A DNA stretch of 64,000 nucleotides, from the NCBI GenBank assembly GCA_963756975.1, contig CAVWPS010000002.1, positions 1,364,001 through 1,428,000 on the forward strand, read 5' to 3'. How positions within the stretch are numbered: position 1 is the first letter of the stretch; every line of letters begins with the position of its first letter. This document shows positions 28,018 to 35,377 of this stretch, one piece after another. The notes under the pieces were generated by a model, which did no database searches, was not told where the DNA came from, and saw only the letters and a program-made list of their open reading frames with translations. This DNA is from CAVRQM01 sp963756975. Its GTDB lineage: Bacteria > Pseudomonadota > Alphaproteobacteria > Acetobacterales > Acetobacteraceae. The position numbers and the translations under genes are program-made.

Positions 28018-30015
28018 ATGAACGATCTTAGCGGCCCCGGTGTCGGCAGCCCGGCAACCACGGTGGCGGCGCTTCGCCAGCTCGATCCCGTGGCGGAGCC
28101 GGACCGCCTGCCCGATCACGGGTCTGGCCTGTCGGGCGCCCATGCGCGCGGCAAGCTGAAAGCGGCGGCGCTGCTCGGCGTGCTCGGCGTCGTCTACGGC
28201 GATATCGGCACCAGCCCGCTCTACGCCTTCCAGGCGAGCCTCGCGCACTTCACCGAGCGCGGGGCCTGGGGCCGGTTCGAGGTTTTGGGCATCCTGTCGC
28301 TGATCTTCTGGTCGCTGATCCTGATCGTGACGGTCAAATACGTCATGCTGGTGATGCGGGCGGATAACCGGGGCGAGGGCGGCATCCTCGCCTTGATGGC
28401 GCTGGCGCAGCGATCGGCGACCGCGCGGCGGTTCCGCGCCGTCCTGATGATCGTCGGCATCGCCGGCGCCTGCCTGTTCTTCGGCGACGGCGTGATCACG
28501 CCCGCGATTTCGGTGCTGTCGGCGGTCGAGGGTTTGCAGGTCAGCTCCCCGGCACTCGGCCGGTTCGTGTTGCCGGTGGCGGCCGTCATCATCGTGCTGC
28601 TGTTCGCCTGTCAGTCGCGCGGCACCGCACGGGTCGGGCTGGTGTTCGGTCCGGTCATGGTCGTCTGGTTCCTGGTGATCGGCCTGCTGGGCGCGCTCGA
28701 GATCGCGCGCAATCCCGACGTGTTGCGGGCACTCTCGCCGGTTCCGGCGGTGGAGCTTTGCATCCGCCACGGCTGGCTCGCCTTCGTCGCCCTCGGCTCG
28801 GTCGTGCTGGCCGTCACCGGGGCCGAAGCCCTGTACGCCGACATGGGCCATTTCGGCGCCGGGCCGATCCGGGTCGCGTGGCTCGGCTTCGTGCTGCCGG
28901 CGCTGGTGCTGAACTATTTCGGCCAGGGCGCGCTGGTCCTGGCCGACCCGGACCCGGGGGTCGCCGCCGACCCGTTCTACCATCTCGGGCCGCACTGGAT
29001 TCAGCTGCCGATGGTGCTGCTGGCCACGGCCGCCACGGTGATCGCGAGCCAGGCGCTGATCTCGGGCGCCTACTCCATCGCGCGGCAGTGCATGCAGCTC
29101 GGCTTCCTGCCCCGGATGGCGGTCGTGCACACGTCCGCCACCGAGGAGGGCCAGATTTATGTTCCCAAGATCAACTGGGCGCTGATGATCGGCGTGCTGG
29201 TCCTGGTGTTCACGTTCCGGACATCGAACAACCTCGCCTCCGCTTACGGCATCGCGGTCACCGGCACGTTCCTCTGCACCTGCGTCCTTGCGATGGTGGT
29301 GTTCCGGCGGCAGTTCCACTGGCCGCGCTGGGCGGCGGCCGGCGTCTGGGGCGGCTTCTTCGCCATGGACCTCGTGTTCTTCGCCGCCAACGCGCTGAAG
29401 ATCCCGAGCGGCGGGTACGTGCCGCTCGCGCTGGGTCTCGCATTGCTGGCCGCCATGACATCGTGGAAGCGCGGCCGCGAATTGCTGTTCGACCGCTGGC
29501 GGCAGGACAGCCTGTCGTTGACCAGCTTCATCGCGCGCTTGCCGCAATCGCGCACCGTGCGGGTGCCGGGAATGGGCATTTTCCCGACCGGCAACCCGGA
29601 TTACGTGCCGGCGGCCCTGCTGCATAACCTCAAGCACAACAAGGTCCTGCACGACCGGGTGCTGTTCGTGACGATCAGCAACCGCGACGTGCCGGAGGTG
29701 ACCGAGGCCGAGCGCATTCAGGTGACGGAGCTGGCCGCGAACATCTGGCGCGTGATCGTCGCCTACGGCTTCATGGAAAGCCCGAACCTGCCGCGCGACC
29801 TGGTCGGCCTGGGCCCGATGGGGATCGCGTTCGACCCGATGCAGGCGAGCTACTTCCTCAGCCGCGAGACGATCGTGCCGGCCGTGGTGCCGCGCCTGCC
29901 GGTCTGGCGGCTTTGGCTGTTCCTGCTGATGGCGCGAAACGCGATCAGCACGCCCGAATTCTTCCGTATCCCGAGCGACCGGGTGGTGGAACTCGGTGTG
30001 CGGGTCGCCCTTTAA
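28018..30015 (+). CDS. kup: Kup potassium uptake transporter (first copy)
   Basis: This 665-residue proton-coupled potassium importer has the signature GVVYGDIGTSPLYA after a 50-residue cytoplasmic extension, then the FFGDGVITPAISVLSAVEG segment and GAEALYADMGHFG, about twelve membrane helices and a C-terminal cytoplasmic domain. ATG 28018 has an AAGGA ribosome site. A second, shorter Kup lies at 53893, so the two may differ in affinity or regulation. Confidence 0.95.
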   Translation: MNDLSGPGVGSPATTVAALRQLDPVAEPDRLPDHGSGLSGAHARGKLKAAALLGVLGVVYGDIGTSPLYAFQASLAHFTERGAWGRFEVLGILSLIFWSLILIVTVKYVMLVMRADNRGEGGILALMALAQRSATARRFRAVLMIVGIAGACLFFGDGVITPAISVLSAVEGLQVSSPALGRFVLPVAAVIIVLLFACQSRGTARVGLVFGPVMVVWFLVIGLLGALEIARNPDVLRALSPVPAVELCIRHGWLAFVALGSVVLAVTGAEALYADMGHFGAGPIRVAWLGFVLPALVLNYFGQGALVLADPDPGVAADPFYHLGPHWIQLPMVLLATAATVIASQALISGAYSIARQCMQLGFLPRMAVVHTSATEEGQIYVPKINWALMIGVLVLVFTFRTSNNLASAYGIAVTGTFLCTCVLAMVVFRRQFHWPRWAAAGVWGGFFAMDLVFFAANALKIPSGGYVPLALGLALLAAMTSWKRGRELLFDRWRQDSLSLTSFIARLPQSRTVRVPGMGIFPTGNPDYVPAALLHNLKHNKVLHDRVLFVTISNRDVPEVTEAERIQVTELAANIWRVIVAYGFMESPNLPRDLVGLGPMGIAFDPMQASYFLSRETIVPAVVPRLPVWRLWLFLLMARNAISTPEFFRIPSDRVVELGVRVAL

Positions 30016-30021
30016 AGGCGC

Positions 30022-30411
30022 GTGATGTTCACCGTAACGCTCGTGCTCGCCGCCGCCGCCGGACGGCCGGAAGGTGACATCTCCGACCGGATCGTGCTGC
30101 GGGCCGCCTTGACCCAGCAGGAGACGCTCGACGCCGGCGTGCACGAGGGGGCCGGCTCATGGGCCGCCCAGCGGACGCTGCCCGACGGCACCGTCCGGCC
30201 GCTCGATCTGGTGCGGGCGGAGGATGTCTGGCTGCTGCGGAGCACGCGACACGAGGACGAGCCGCTGTGGCGGGTGGAGTCGCGAACCATCAGGCCGGGC
30301 GAGTACGTGACGTTGACCCGGCCCGATGGCGAGACGCTGACCTATCGGGTGGTCGGCGTGGAGAGAGAGGCGGACTTGGCCGGTCAGGCCGGGGAATCGC
30401 CCCCGGCCTGA
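30022..30411 (+). CDS. Hypothetical protein
   Basis: This protein of about 129 residues starts six bases after kup, at GTG 30022 or ATG 30025. It is hydrophilic apart from the first 14 residues and has a central GTVRPLDLVRAEDVWLLRS segment and beta-like end (EYVTLTRPDGETLTYRVVG). I do not recognise the family. Its last codons lie inside a strong inverted repeat (30379-30416). Confidence 0.6.
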   Translation: MMFTVTLVLAAAAGRPEGDISDRIVLRAALTQQETLDAGVHEGAGSWAAQRTLPDGTVRPLDLVRAEDVWLLRSTRHEDEPLWRVESRTIRPGEYVTLTRPDGETLTYRVVGVEREADLAGQAGESPPA

Positions 30412-30416
30412 CCGGC
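30379..30416. terminator. 16-pair hairpin between convergent genes
   Basis: GCCGGTCAGGCCGGGG (30379-30394) pairs perfectly with CCCCGGCCTGACCGGC (30401-30416) across a six-base loop. It covers the stop codon of the upstream gene and sits before the convergent GlsB gene end. No T-run follows on either strand, so it may act as a bidirectional transcription barrier or mRNA end stabiliser instead of a classic terminator. Confidence 0.55.
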
Positions 30417-30438
30417 GTCGCTTCGCCTTGTGGCCGCG

Positions 30439-30723
30439 CTATATCGTGCGCCGACCGCCGCCGAACAGGGCGTGGTAGACGACCAGCACGATGATCGCGC
30501 CGACCACGGCGACGAACAGGCTGTAGAGGTTCAATCCGCCGCTGACGCCAGCCGCGCCGAACGCGTTGAACAGCCAGCCACCGACGACCGCGCCGACGAT
30601 GCCGAGCAGGATGTCGACGAAGAAGCCCTCACCCTGCCGGTTGACGATCTTGCTGCCGATAAAACCAGCGATCAGCCCGAGTACGATCCAGCCGAGCCAC
30701 GACAGACCACTGCCTGTGTTCAT
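30439..30723 (-). CDS. GlsB/YeaQ/YmgE stress membrane protein
   Basis: This 94-residue protein has three hydrophobic segments rich in Gly, with the family pattern GLIAGFIGSKIV and FFVDILLGIVGAVVGGWLF. The family (transglycosylase-associated name, no proven enzyme activity) is often induced by envelope or general stress. A GGAGG site precedes the ATG at 30723. Confidence 0.92.
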   Translation of the reverse strand: MNTGSGLSWLGWIVLGLIAGFIGSKIVNRQGEGFFVDILLGIVGAVVGGWLFNAFGAAGVSGGLNLYSLFVAVVGAIIVLVVYHALFGGGRRTI

Positions 30724-30815
30724 TCAAACCTCCTGCACGGCCCGATTGCCGTTGTGGCAGACGAACGCGGAACTCGCGATTTCGTTTCCCAAGCGTGATC
30801 GCGGGCGGCGGTTGA

Positions 30816-31262
30816 CTACGGCGAGGGCGGCACCAGCGCGCCGGGACCGCCCACGATCGCGGTCGCCGCGACGGTCCGGCCGTCGGCGAAGGTCAGGGTC
30901 AGCGGCAGGTGGTCGCCCGGGTGGAGCGGGTGGCGCAGCATCATCAGCATGATGTGGACCCCGCCCGGCCGCATCGCCGCCGTGCCGTGCGCCGGCACGT
31001 CGAACGCGGCCACGTCGCGCATCCTGGAGACGCCGTCGTCGGCCGCGCTCTCGTGCAGCATCGCCATGCCGGCGTCGGGCGTGGTGACGGCGACCAGGCT
31101 CGCGGGCGTGCCGTGGCCCGACAGCGTCACGTAGGCGGCCCCGGTGTCGCCCCCGGTCGTCGCACGCGCCCAGGCGGCGTCCACGCTGGCCGGGGCGGCC
31201 GGCTGCGCCATCGCGCCGGGCGCGACGAGCAAAAGGGCGGCGATGAGGAGGGTGCGGATCAT
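30816..31262 (-). CDS. Periplasmic copper chaperone PCu(A)C
   Basis: This 148-residue protein has a signal peptide ending GAMAQ. It carries the copper-binding Met/His set typical of the family: MLHES, GVSRMRDV and RPGGVHIMLM. PCu(A)C delivers Cu(I) to the CuA site of cytochrome oxidase with SCO proteins, and here the gene overlaps an SCO gene (ATGA), which supports that role. Confidence 0.92.
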   Translation of the reverse strand: MIRTLLIAALLLVAPGAMAQPAAPASVDAAWARATTGGDTGAAYVTLSGHGTPASLVAVTTPDAGMAMLHESAADDGVSRMRDVAAFDVPAHGTAAMRPGGVHIMLMMLRHPLHPGDHLPLTLTFADGRTVAATAIVGGPGALVPPSP

Positions 31263-31819
31263 GTGGCGGCTTTCGGGTCGATGACGGCGCGCAACCGGGC
31301 GGCCAGGTCGGCGGCGGTCGCGTCGGCCGGTAAAACTTCGAGGAACCGGCCGCGCGGGTCCATCAGGTAGAGCGTCGAGCTGTGGTCCATCGTGTAGTCG
31401 CCGGGACCGGGGCCCGTCACGTGACGGGCCGCGTAGACCCGGTATCCGGCTTCGACCGCGTCGATCTGCGCCTGCGTGCCGGTCAGACCGACCAGCTTGG
31501 GCGAAAACGCCGCGACGTAATCGCGAAGGACGGGCGGCGTGTCGCGGGCCGGATCGACGGTGATGAAGACGGGGCGGATCCGGTCCGCATCGGAACCGAG
31601 CTTCTCGAAGGCGGCACCCACCTGCGCCAGCGTGGTCGGACACACGTCGGGGCACAGCGTGTAGCCGAAATAGACCAGCATGAAGCGGCCGCGGAAATCG
31701 CGATCCGTCACCGTGTGCCCATCGGGCGTAGCCACCAGCGTGAACGGACCGCCGAGCCCGCCCGCGTCACCGCGCGTGGTCAATGCGACGCCGCCGGCGA
31801 TGGCGAGCAGCACGACCAC
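31259..31819 (-). CDS. SCO1/SenC family copper protein
   Basis: This membrane-anchored thioredoxin-fold protein is for cytochrome oxidase copper-site assembly. It has a hydrophobic anchor, then YFGYTLCPDVCPTTL with the CxxxC copper ligands and a later DHSSTLYL supplying the His. The start is uncertain: GTG 31819 gives 186 residues but falls within the hydrophobic anchor, so a longer start is possible. A longer frame opening inside the tRNA at 31856 reads MAFRRSAVRSRSAPP, a known tRNA read-through artefact, and is rejected. Confidence 0.88.
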   Translation of the reverse strand: MVVLLAIAGGVALTTRGDAGGLGGPFTLVATPDGHTVTDRDFRGRFMLVYFGYTLCPDVCPTTLAQVGAAFEKLGSDADRIRPVFITVDPARDTPPVLRDYVAAFSPKLVGLTGTQAQIDAVEAGYRVYAARHVTGPGPGDYTMDHSSTLYLMDPRGRFLEVLPADATAADLAARLRAVIDPKAAT

Positions 31820-31855
31820 CCCGGTCAGCAGAAGCAGGACGACGATACGGCGCGA

Positions 31856-31931
31856 TGGTGGAGCTGAGCGGGATCGAACCGCTGACCTCCTGAATGCCAT
31901 TCAGGCGCTCTCCCAACTGAGCTACAGCCCC
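31856..31931 (-). tRNA. tRNA-Ala (anticodon GGC)
   Basis: The minus strand folds as a full 76-base tRNA with encoded CCA. The acceptor is GGGGCTG paired with CAGCTCC, containing the G3-U70 wobble that marks alanine tRNAs. The anticodon stem CCTGA/TCAGG holds a loop with GGC at 34-36, and the T loop GGTTCGATCCC is standard. It lies just upstream of the SCO gene in the same direction. Confidence 0.97.
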
Positions 31932-31998
31932 GACGAGCCAACGCTCAGCCGTGCGGGCGCGGTATACCGCCTACGGTTTCGGCGTGACAAGTGGGCGC

Positions 31999-32225
31999 AT
32001 GACAAGACCGTGGCGGCCGGCCGACGAACGCGAGGCTACGGACGATGTTTCGCTGTATCTCGAGTGGCTCCGCGCGACCGGTTTGCAGCCGGACGCCCAT
32101 CCCGAAACGCTGTCGCCCGAGGCGTTCGGCACGTGGCTCGATCGCTACCTTGCGGACGGCGACCCGGTGCGGGGGGCCGCCATTCGCGAGAAAATCCTCA
32201 GGCGTGCGCCGCCAGATGCGGGTGA
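31999..32225 (+). CDS. Possible small hypothetical protein
   Basis: From ATG 31999 a stretch of about 70 codons reads like real protein (SLYLEWLRATGLQPDAHPET, then FGTWLDRYLADGDPVR and AIREKILRRA). The frame then runs on as a shadow of the CoA-transferase gene without a natural stop; a single indel near 32203-32215 would end it at TGA 32223-32225. It converges with the 3' end of the CoA-transferase B gene. No family recognised; start is supported only by sequence character. Confidence 0.35.
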
Positions 32226-32861
32226 ACCTCGAAATCGGCCTCGGTCGCCAGTCCTGATCTGCTCGATCGTGACGTCCGGTGCCACGTCGACCAGGGTCAG
32301 GCCGGAGCCGCCATGCTTGCCGCGCACGTCGAACACGCCGAGGTCGGTGATGACGAGATCGACGACGCGGGTGCCGGTCAGCGGCAGGGTGCACTCCCGC
32401 AGCAGCTTCGGTTTCCCGCCGGCGGTGTGTTCCATCAGCACCACCACGCGGGGCACGCCGGCGACCAGATCCATCGCCCCGCCCATGCCCTTGACCATCT
32501 TGCCCGGGATCATCCAGTTCGCGAGGTCGCCGCGCTCGCTCACCTGCAACGCGCCCAGGATCGACAGGGCGATGTGGCCGCCCCGGATCATCGCGAAGCT
32601 GCTCGCGCTGTCGAAGAAGCTGGTGGTCGGCAGGACCGTGACCGTCTGCTTGCCGGCGTTGATGAGGTCCGGGTCCTCCTCGCCCTCGAACGGGAACGGG
32701 CCCATGCCGAGCATGCCGTTCTCGCTCTGCAACTGGATCGTCATGCCGGCGGGGATGTGGTTCGCGACCAGGGTCGGGATGCCGATGCCGAGGTTGACGT
32801 AGAACCCGTCCCGCAGCTCGCGCGCGGCGCGGGCGGCCATCTGGTCGCGGGTCCAGGCCAT
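32198..32861 (-). CDS. scoB: 3-oxoacid CoA-transferase subunit B (frameshifted at 3' end)
   Basis: This is the beta subunit of a ketoacid CoA-transferase that activates acetoacetate with succinyl-CoA or acetyl-CoA. The catalytic Glu lies in QSENGMLGMGP; GYGIPT-like VNLGIGIPTLVANHI and the FDVRGKHGGSGL end are present. After TIEQIRT one extra base (CC at 32248-32249) shifts the frame; without it the protein ends ATEADFEVHPHLAAHA at 32198, about 220 residues. The ATG overlaps the subunit A stop (TGATG). Confidence 0.9.
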
Positions 32862-33574
32862 CAGACGGCCTCGCGCTTGCGGACGGTTCGGTTCTCGATC
32901 CGCTTCGGCGCGCCGGCGACGACGATCATCCGCTGCACGAAAATGCCGGGCGTCACGATGTGGTCCGGGTCGATGTCGCCCGCCGGCACCAGCCGCTCGA
33001 CCTCCGCCACGGTCACGCGCGCCGCGGTTGCCATGATCGGATTGAAATTGCGGGCGGTGCGCCGGTAGACGAGGTTGCCTTCGGTGTCGCCGGTATGGGC
33101 GTGCACGATGGCGAGGTCGGCGAACAGGCCGCGTTCCTGGATGTAGTCGCGCCCGTCGAACGTCGCGGTCGGCTTGCCGCGGGCGATGTCGGTGCCGACG
33201 CCGGTCGCGGTGAAGAACGCCGGGATACCCGCGCCGCCGGCCCGAATGCGCTCGGCCAGCGTGCCCTGCGGATTGAACTCGATCTCCAGCTCGCCGGCCA
33301 GGAATTGGCGCGCGAAGGTGGCATTCTCGCCGACGTACGAGCTGATCATCTTGCGAATCTGCCGGGTCGCGAGCAGCACGCCGAGGCCGACATCGTCGAT
33401 GCCGGCGTTGTTCGAGATCACCGTCAGGCCGCGCACCCCGCTCTCCCGGACCGCTTCGATCAGCGTCTCCGGGATGCCGCAAAGACCGAAGCCGCCGGAC
33501 ATGACCGTCATGTCGTCGCGCAACAGCCCGGCGAGGGCCGCGACCGCATCCGGGAATTGTTTTTGGATCGCCAT
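32861..33574 (-). CDS. scoA: 3-oxoacid CoA-transferase subunit A
   Basis: This 237-residue alpha subunit has the typical MSGGFGLCGIPETLI opening (about residues 25-39), SNNAG, the KMISSYVGEN segment and FNPQGTLAERIRAGGAGIPAF. Together with subunit B it transfers CoA between acyl-CoA and 3-oxoacids, for ketone or polyhydroxybutyrate breakdown. Length is normal, with no defect. Confidence 0.94.
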   Translation of the reverse strand: MAIQKQFPDAVAALAGLLRDDMTVMSGGFGLCGIPETLIEAVRESGVRGLTVISNNAGIDDVGLGVLLATRQIRKMISSYVGENATFARQFLAGELEIEFNPQGTLAERIRAGGAGIPAFFTATGVGTDIARGKPTATFDGRDYIQERGLFADLAIVHAHTGDTEGNLVYRRTARNFNPIMATAARVTVAEVERLVPAGDIDPDHIVTPGIFVQRMIVVAGAPKRIENRTVRKREAV

Positions 33575-33619
33575 GATGGCCGGACGATGCCAGCGCCGCC
33601 GGAGCCGCGCAACGCGCGA

Positions 33620-34579
33620 TCAGGTCGCCGGCGGAGTCGTCCGGGCGGTCCGGCTCACGCTCGCCGAGGAGAGGTCGGCCTTCAGCTTCTCGATCTCGGC
33701 ATTATGCCCCTGTGCCGCGAGCTTGGCGGCCAGGGCGGCGGCGGCGTGCGAGCCGTGGCGGTCGGACCAGGCGCGGGTGAACTCGGCCCCGAACAGGAAG
33801 ATCTGGCTGCTGTAGTAGATCCAAACCAGCACGACCGCGAACGCGCCGGCCGCCCCGTAGGACGTGCCGATGCTGCTGTGGGCGACGTACAGGCTGATGA
33901 GGTTGCGCCCGACCGCGAACAGCAACGCCGTCACGACCGAGCCGGTGATGACGTCGCGCCACGCGATCTGCGCGTCCGGCAGCACCTTGTAGATCACGCC
34001 GAACAGCGAACTGGTGAGCGCGAGCGAGATCACGAAGCTCAGCGCGAACAGGAAATACTGGGTGTCGGGCAGATGCGACGAGATCCACGAGCTGAACGCG
34101 GCGAGCGAGGCGCTGATGACCAGAGACACCATCAGCAGAAAGCCGAGCGAGATCACCAGCCCTAGGCTCTGAAGCCGGGCGCGAACCAGCTGGCTCACCG
34201 TGCCCGTGCCCGGTTTAGCTTCCCAGATCGTGTTCAGCGTCGCCTGCATTTCGCCGAACACGCCGCTGGCGGTGATGAGCAGCGTCACCAGGCCGATGAT
34301 CGTCGCGAGGATGCCGGTCTTTTTGTTGGAGGCGCTCTGCAGCATGGCCTGGATGGTATCGGCGCCCTGCTTGCCCATCAGGCCGCTGATCTGATCGACC
34401 ACGGCACCGCGGGCCGCGTCCTCGCCGAAGATCAGCCCCGCCGTCGCGATCACGATCAGCAGCACCGGCGCCAGCGAGAAGATCGTGTAGTACGCGATCG
34501 CCGCCCCGTGGCTGAGGCAGTTATCGGCGTTGTAGCGCAGCGCCGCCGCCTTCAGAACGTTCCATATTCGCCAGAGCAT
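33620..34579 (-). CDS. YihY/BrkB family inner-membrane protein
   Basis: This 319-residue polytopic protein starts close to the membrane with the family motif HGAAIAYYTIFSLAPVL (about residues 24-40). Further helices and GAAGAFAVVLVWIYYSSQIFLFGAEF near residues 240-265 confirm the family, once misnamed ribonuclease BN. The C-terminal 40 residues are polar and cytosolic. Function is not established. Confidence 0.93.
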   Translation of the reverse strand: MLWRIWNVLKAAALRYNADNCLSHGAAIAYYTIFSLAPVLLIVIATAGLIFGEDAARGAVVDQISGLMGKQGADTIQAMLQSASNKKTGILATIIGLVTLLITASGVFGEMQATLNTIWEAKPGTGTVSQLVRARLQSLGLVISLGFLLMVSLVISASLAAFSSWISSHLPDTQYFLFALSFVISLALTSSLFGVIYKVLPDAQIAWRDVITGSVVTALLFAVGRNLISLYVAHSSIGTSYGAAGAFAVVLVWIYYSSQIFLFGAEFTRAWSDRHGSHAAAALAAKLAAQGHNAEIEKLKADLSSASVSRTARTTPPAT

Positions 34580-34644
34580 GGGCGCTCTACGCGAAAAAAC
34601 GACGATGGTTGCCGGACCGAGCCAAGCCGTTCAGGCGGTCCGTT

Positions 34645-34893
34645 TCACGCTGGCCTCAGCGCGCCCCGCTCCGCGTCCGTCAGGGGGCGGCCACGCTTCA
34701 TTTCGGCACGGATCTCGGCCGCGAGCAGCGGGTTCGCCCGCCGGATCTGGCCGACGCGCAGGGCCGCGGCCGAGCCCGGCGACGGCAACGCCTCCCACTG
34801 CTCCAGAAACAGGAGGTCGTCGCGGGCGCCCGACATGCTGGTCTGGATCGCCCGGCTGACAGCTACGGTCCGCGGCTCGAAATCGGTCGTCAT
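34645..34893 (-). CDS. Small hypothetical protein
   Basis: This 82-residue soluble protein starts at ATG 34893 (MTTDFEPRTVAVSRAIQTSM) and is helical and charged, ending AEMKRGRPLTDAERGALRPA. No family recognised. It stands alone between nirD and the YihY gene. The 170 bases upstream (34894-35066) show no gene or clear signal. Confidence 0.6.
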   Translation of the reverse strand: MTTDFEPRTVAVSRAIQTSMSGARDDLLFLEQWEALPSPGSAAALRVGQIRRANPLLAAEIRAEMKRGRPLTDAERGALRPA

Positions 34894-35066
34894 GGTCGCT
34901 CCTGGTCGGCGCAGGTAGTTAGGCCTTCGCTGGCTCCGCAGATACGCCGAACGCTTGAAGATTCTGTTTACAACTCCGTGATGTTGTTCGTAAAACTGCA
35001 CTTATGTGCGAGGCGGCACACAGCCGTTTACCCGTTCAAGCGGCGATCACAGCCCTGCGGGCGGCC

Positions 35067-35375
35067 TCACAGCGCTGTCGAGACGAGGATCGTGCCGTCG
35101 TCCTCGCAACGCGCCTTGTAGACCCGGATGTCGCAGCCGGCGACGCTGCCCCCGCCGGTCCTGAGGCTGTAGATCCGGTCGTGCAGCGGGCAGACGACCG
35201 AGCCGCCGTCGGTCAGCCCGTCGGCCAGCGGCCCGCCCCGGTGCGGGCACTCGGCCTGGGTCGCGAACACCGAGCCGTCGCGGCCGTGGAACACCGCGAT
35301 CCGAAGACCGTCGATGGCGAAGTTGCGTCCCTCGCCCGCCGGAACCTGCGACAAGTGGCCGACCGCGCGCTCCAT
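35067..35375 (-). CDS. nirD: Nitrite reductase small subunit NirD
   Basis: This 102-residue Rieske-type protein keeps the cluster ligands CPHRGGPLADG and CPLHDRIYSL, so it likely binds a [2Fe-2S] cluster, unlike some NirD that lost them. ATG 35375 lies two bases after the nirB stop. It is the last gene of the nitrate operon. Confidence 0.92.
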   Translation of the reverse strand: MERAVGHLSQVPAGEGRNFAIDGLRIAVFHGRDGSVFATQAECPHRGGPLADGLTDGGSVVCPLHDRIYSLRTGGGSVAGCDIRVYKARCEDDGTILVSTAL

Positions 35376-35377
35376 GG

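Noticed and set aside
27886..30144. A 752-codon frame antisense to kup
   Set aside because: No family pattern; full shadow of the Kup gene.
31820..31900. ATG start of the SCO gene inside the tRNA
   Set aside because: The encoded peptide is a known tRNA-gene artefact; a protein start within a functional tRNA is not credible.
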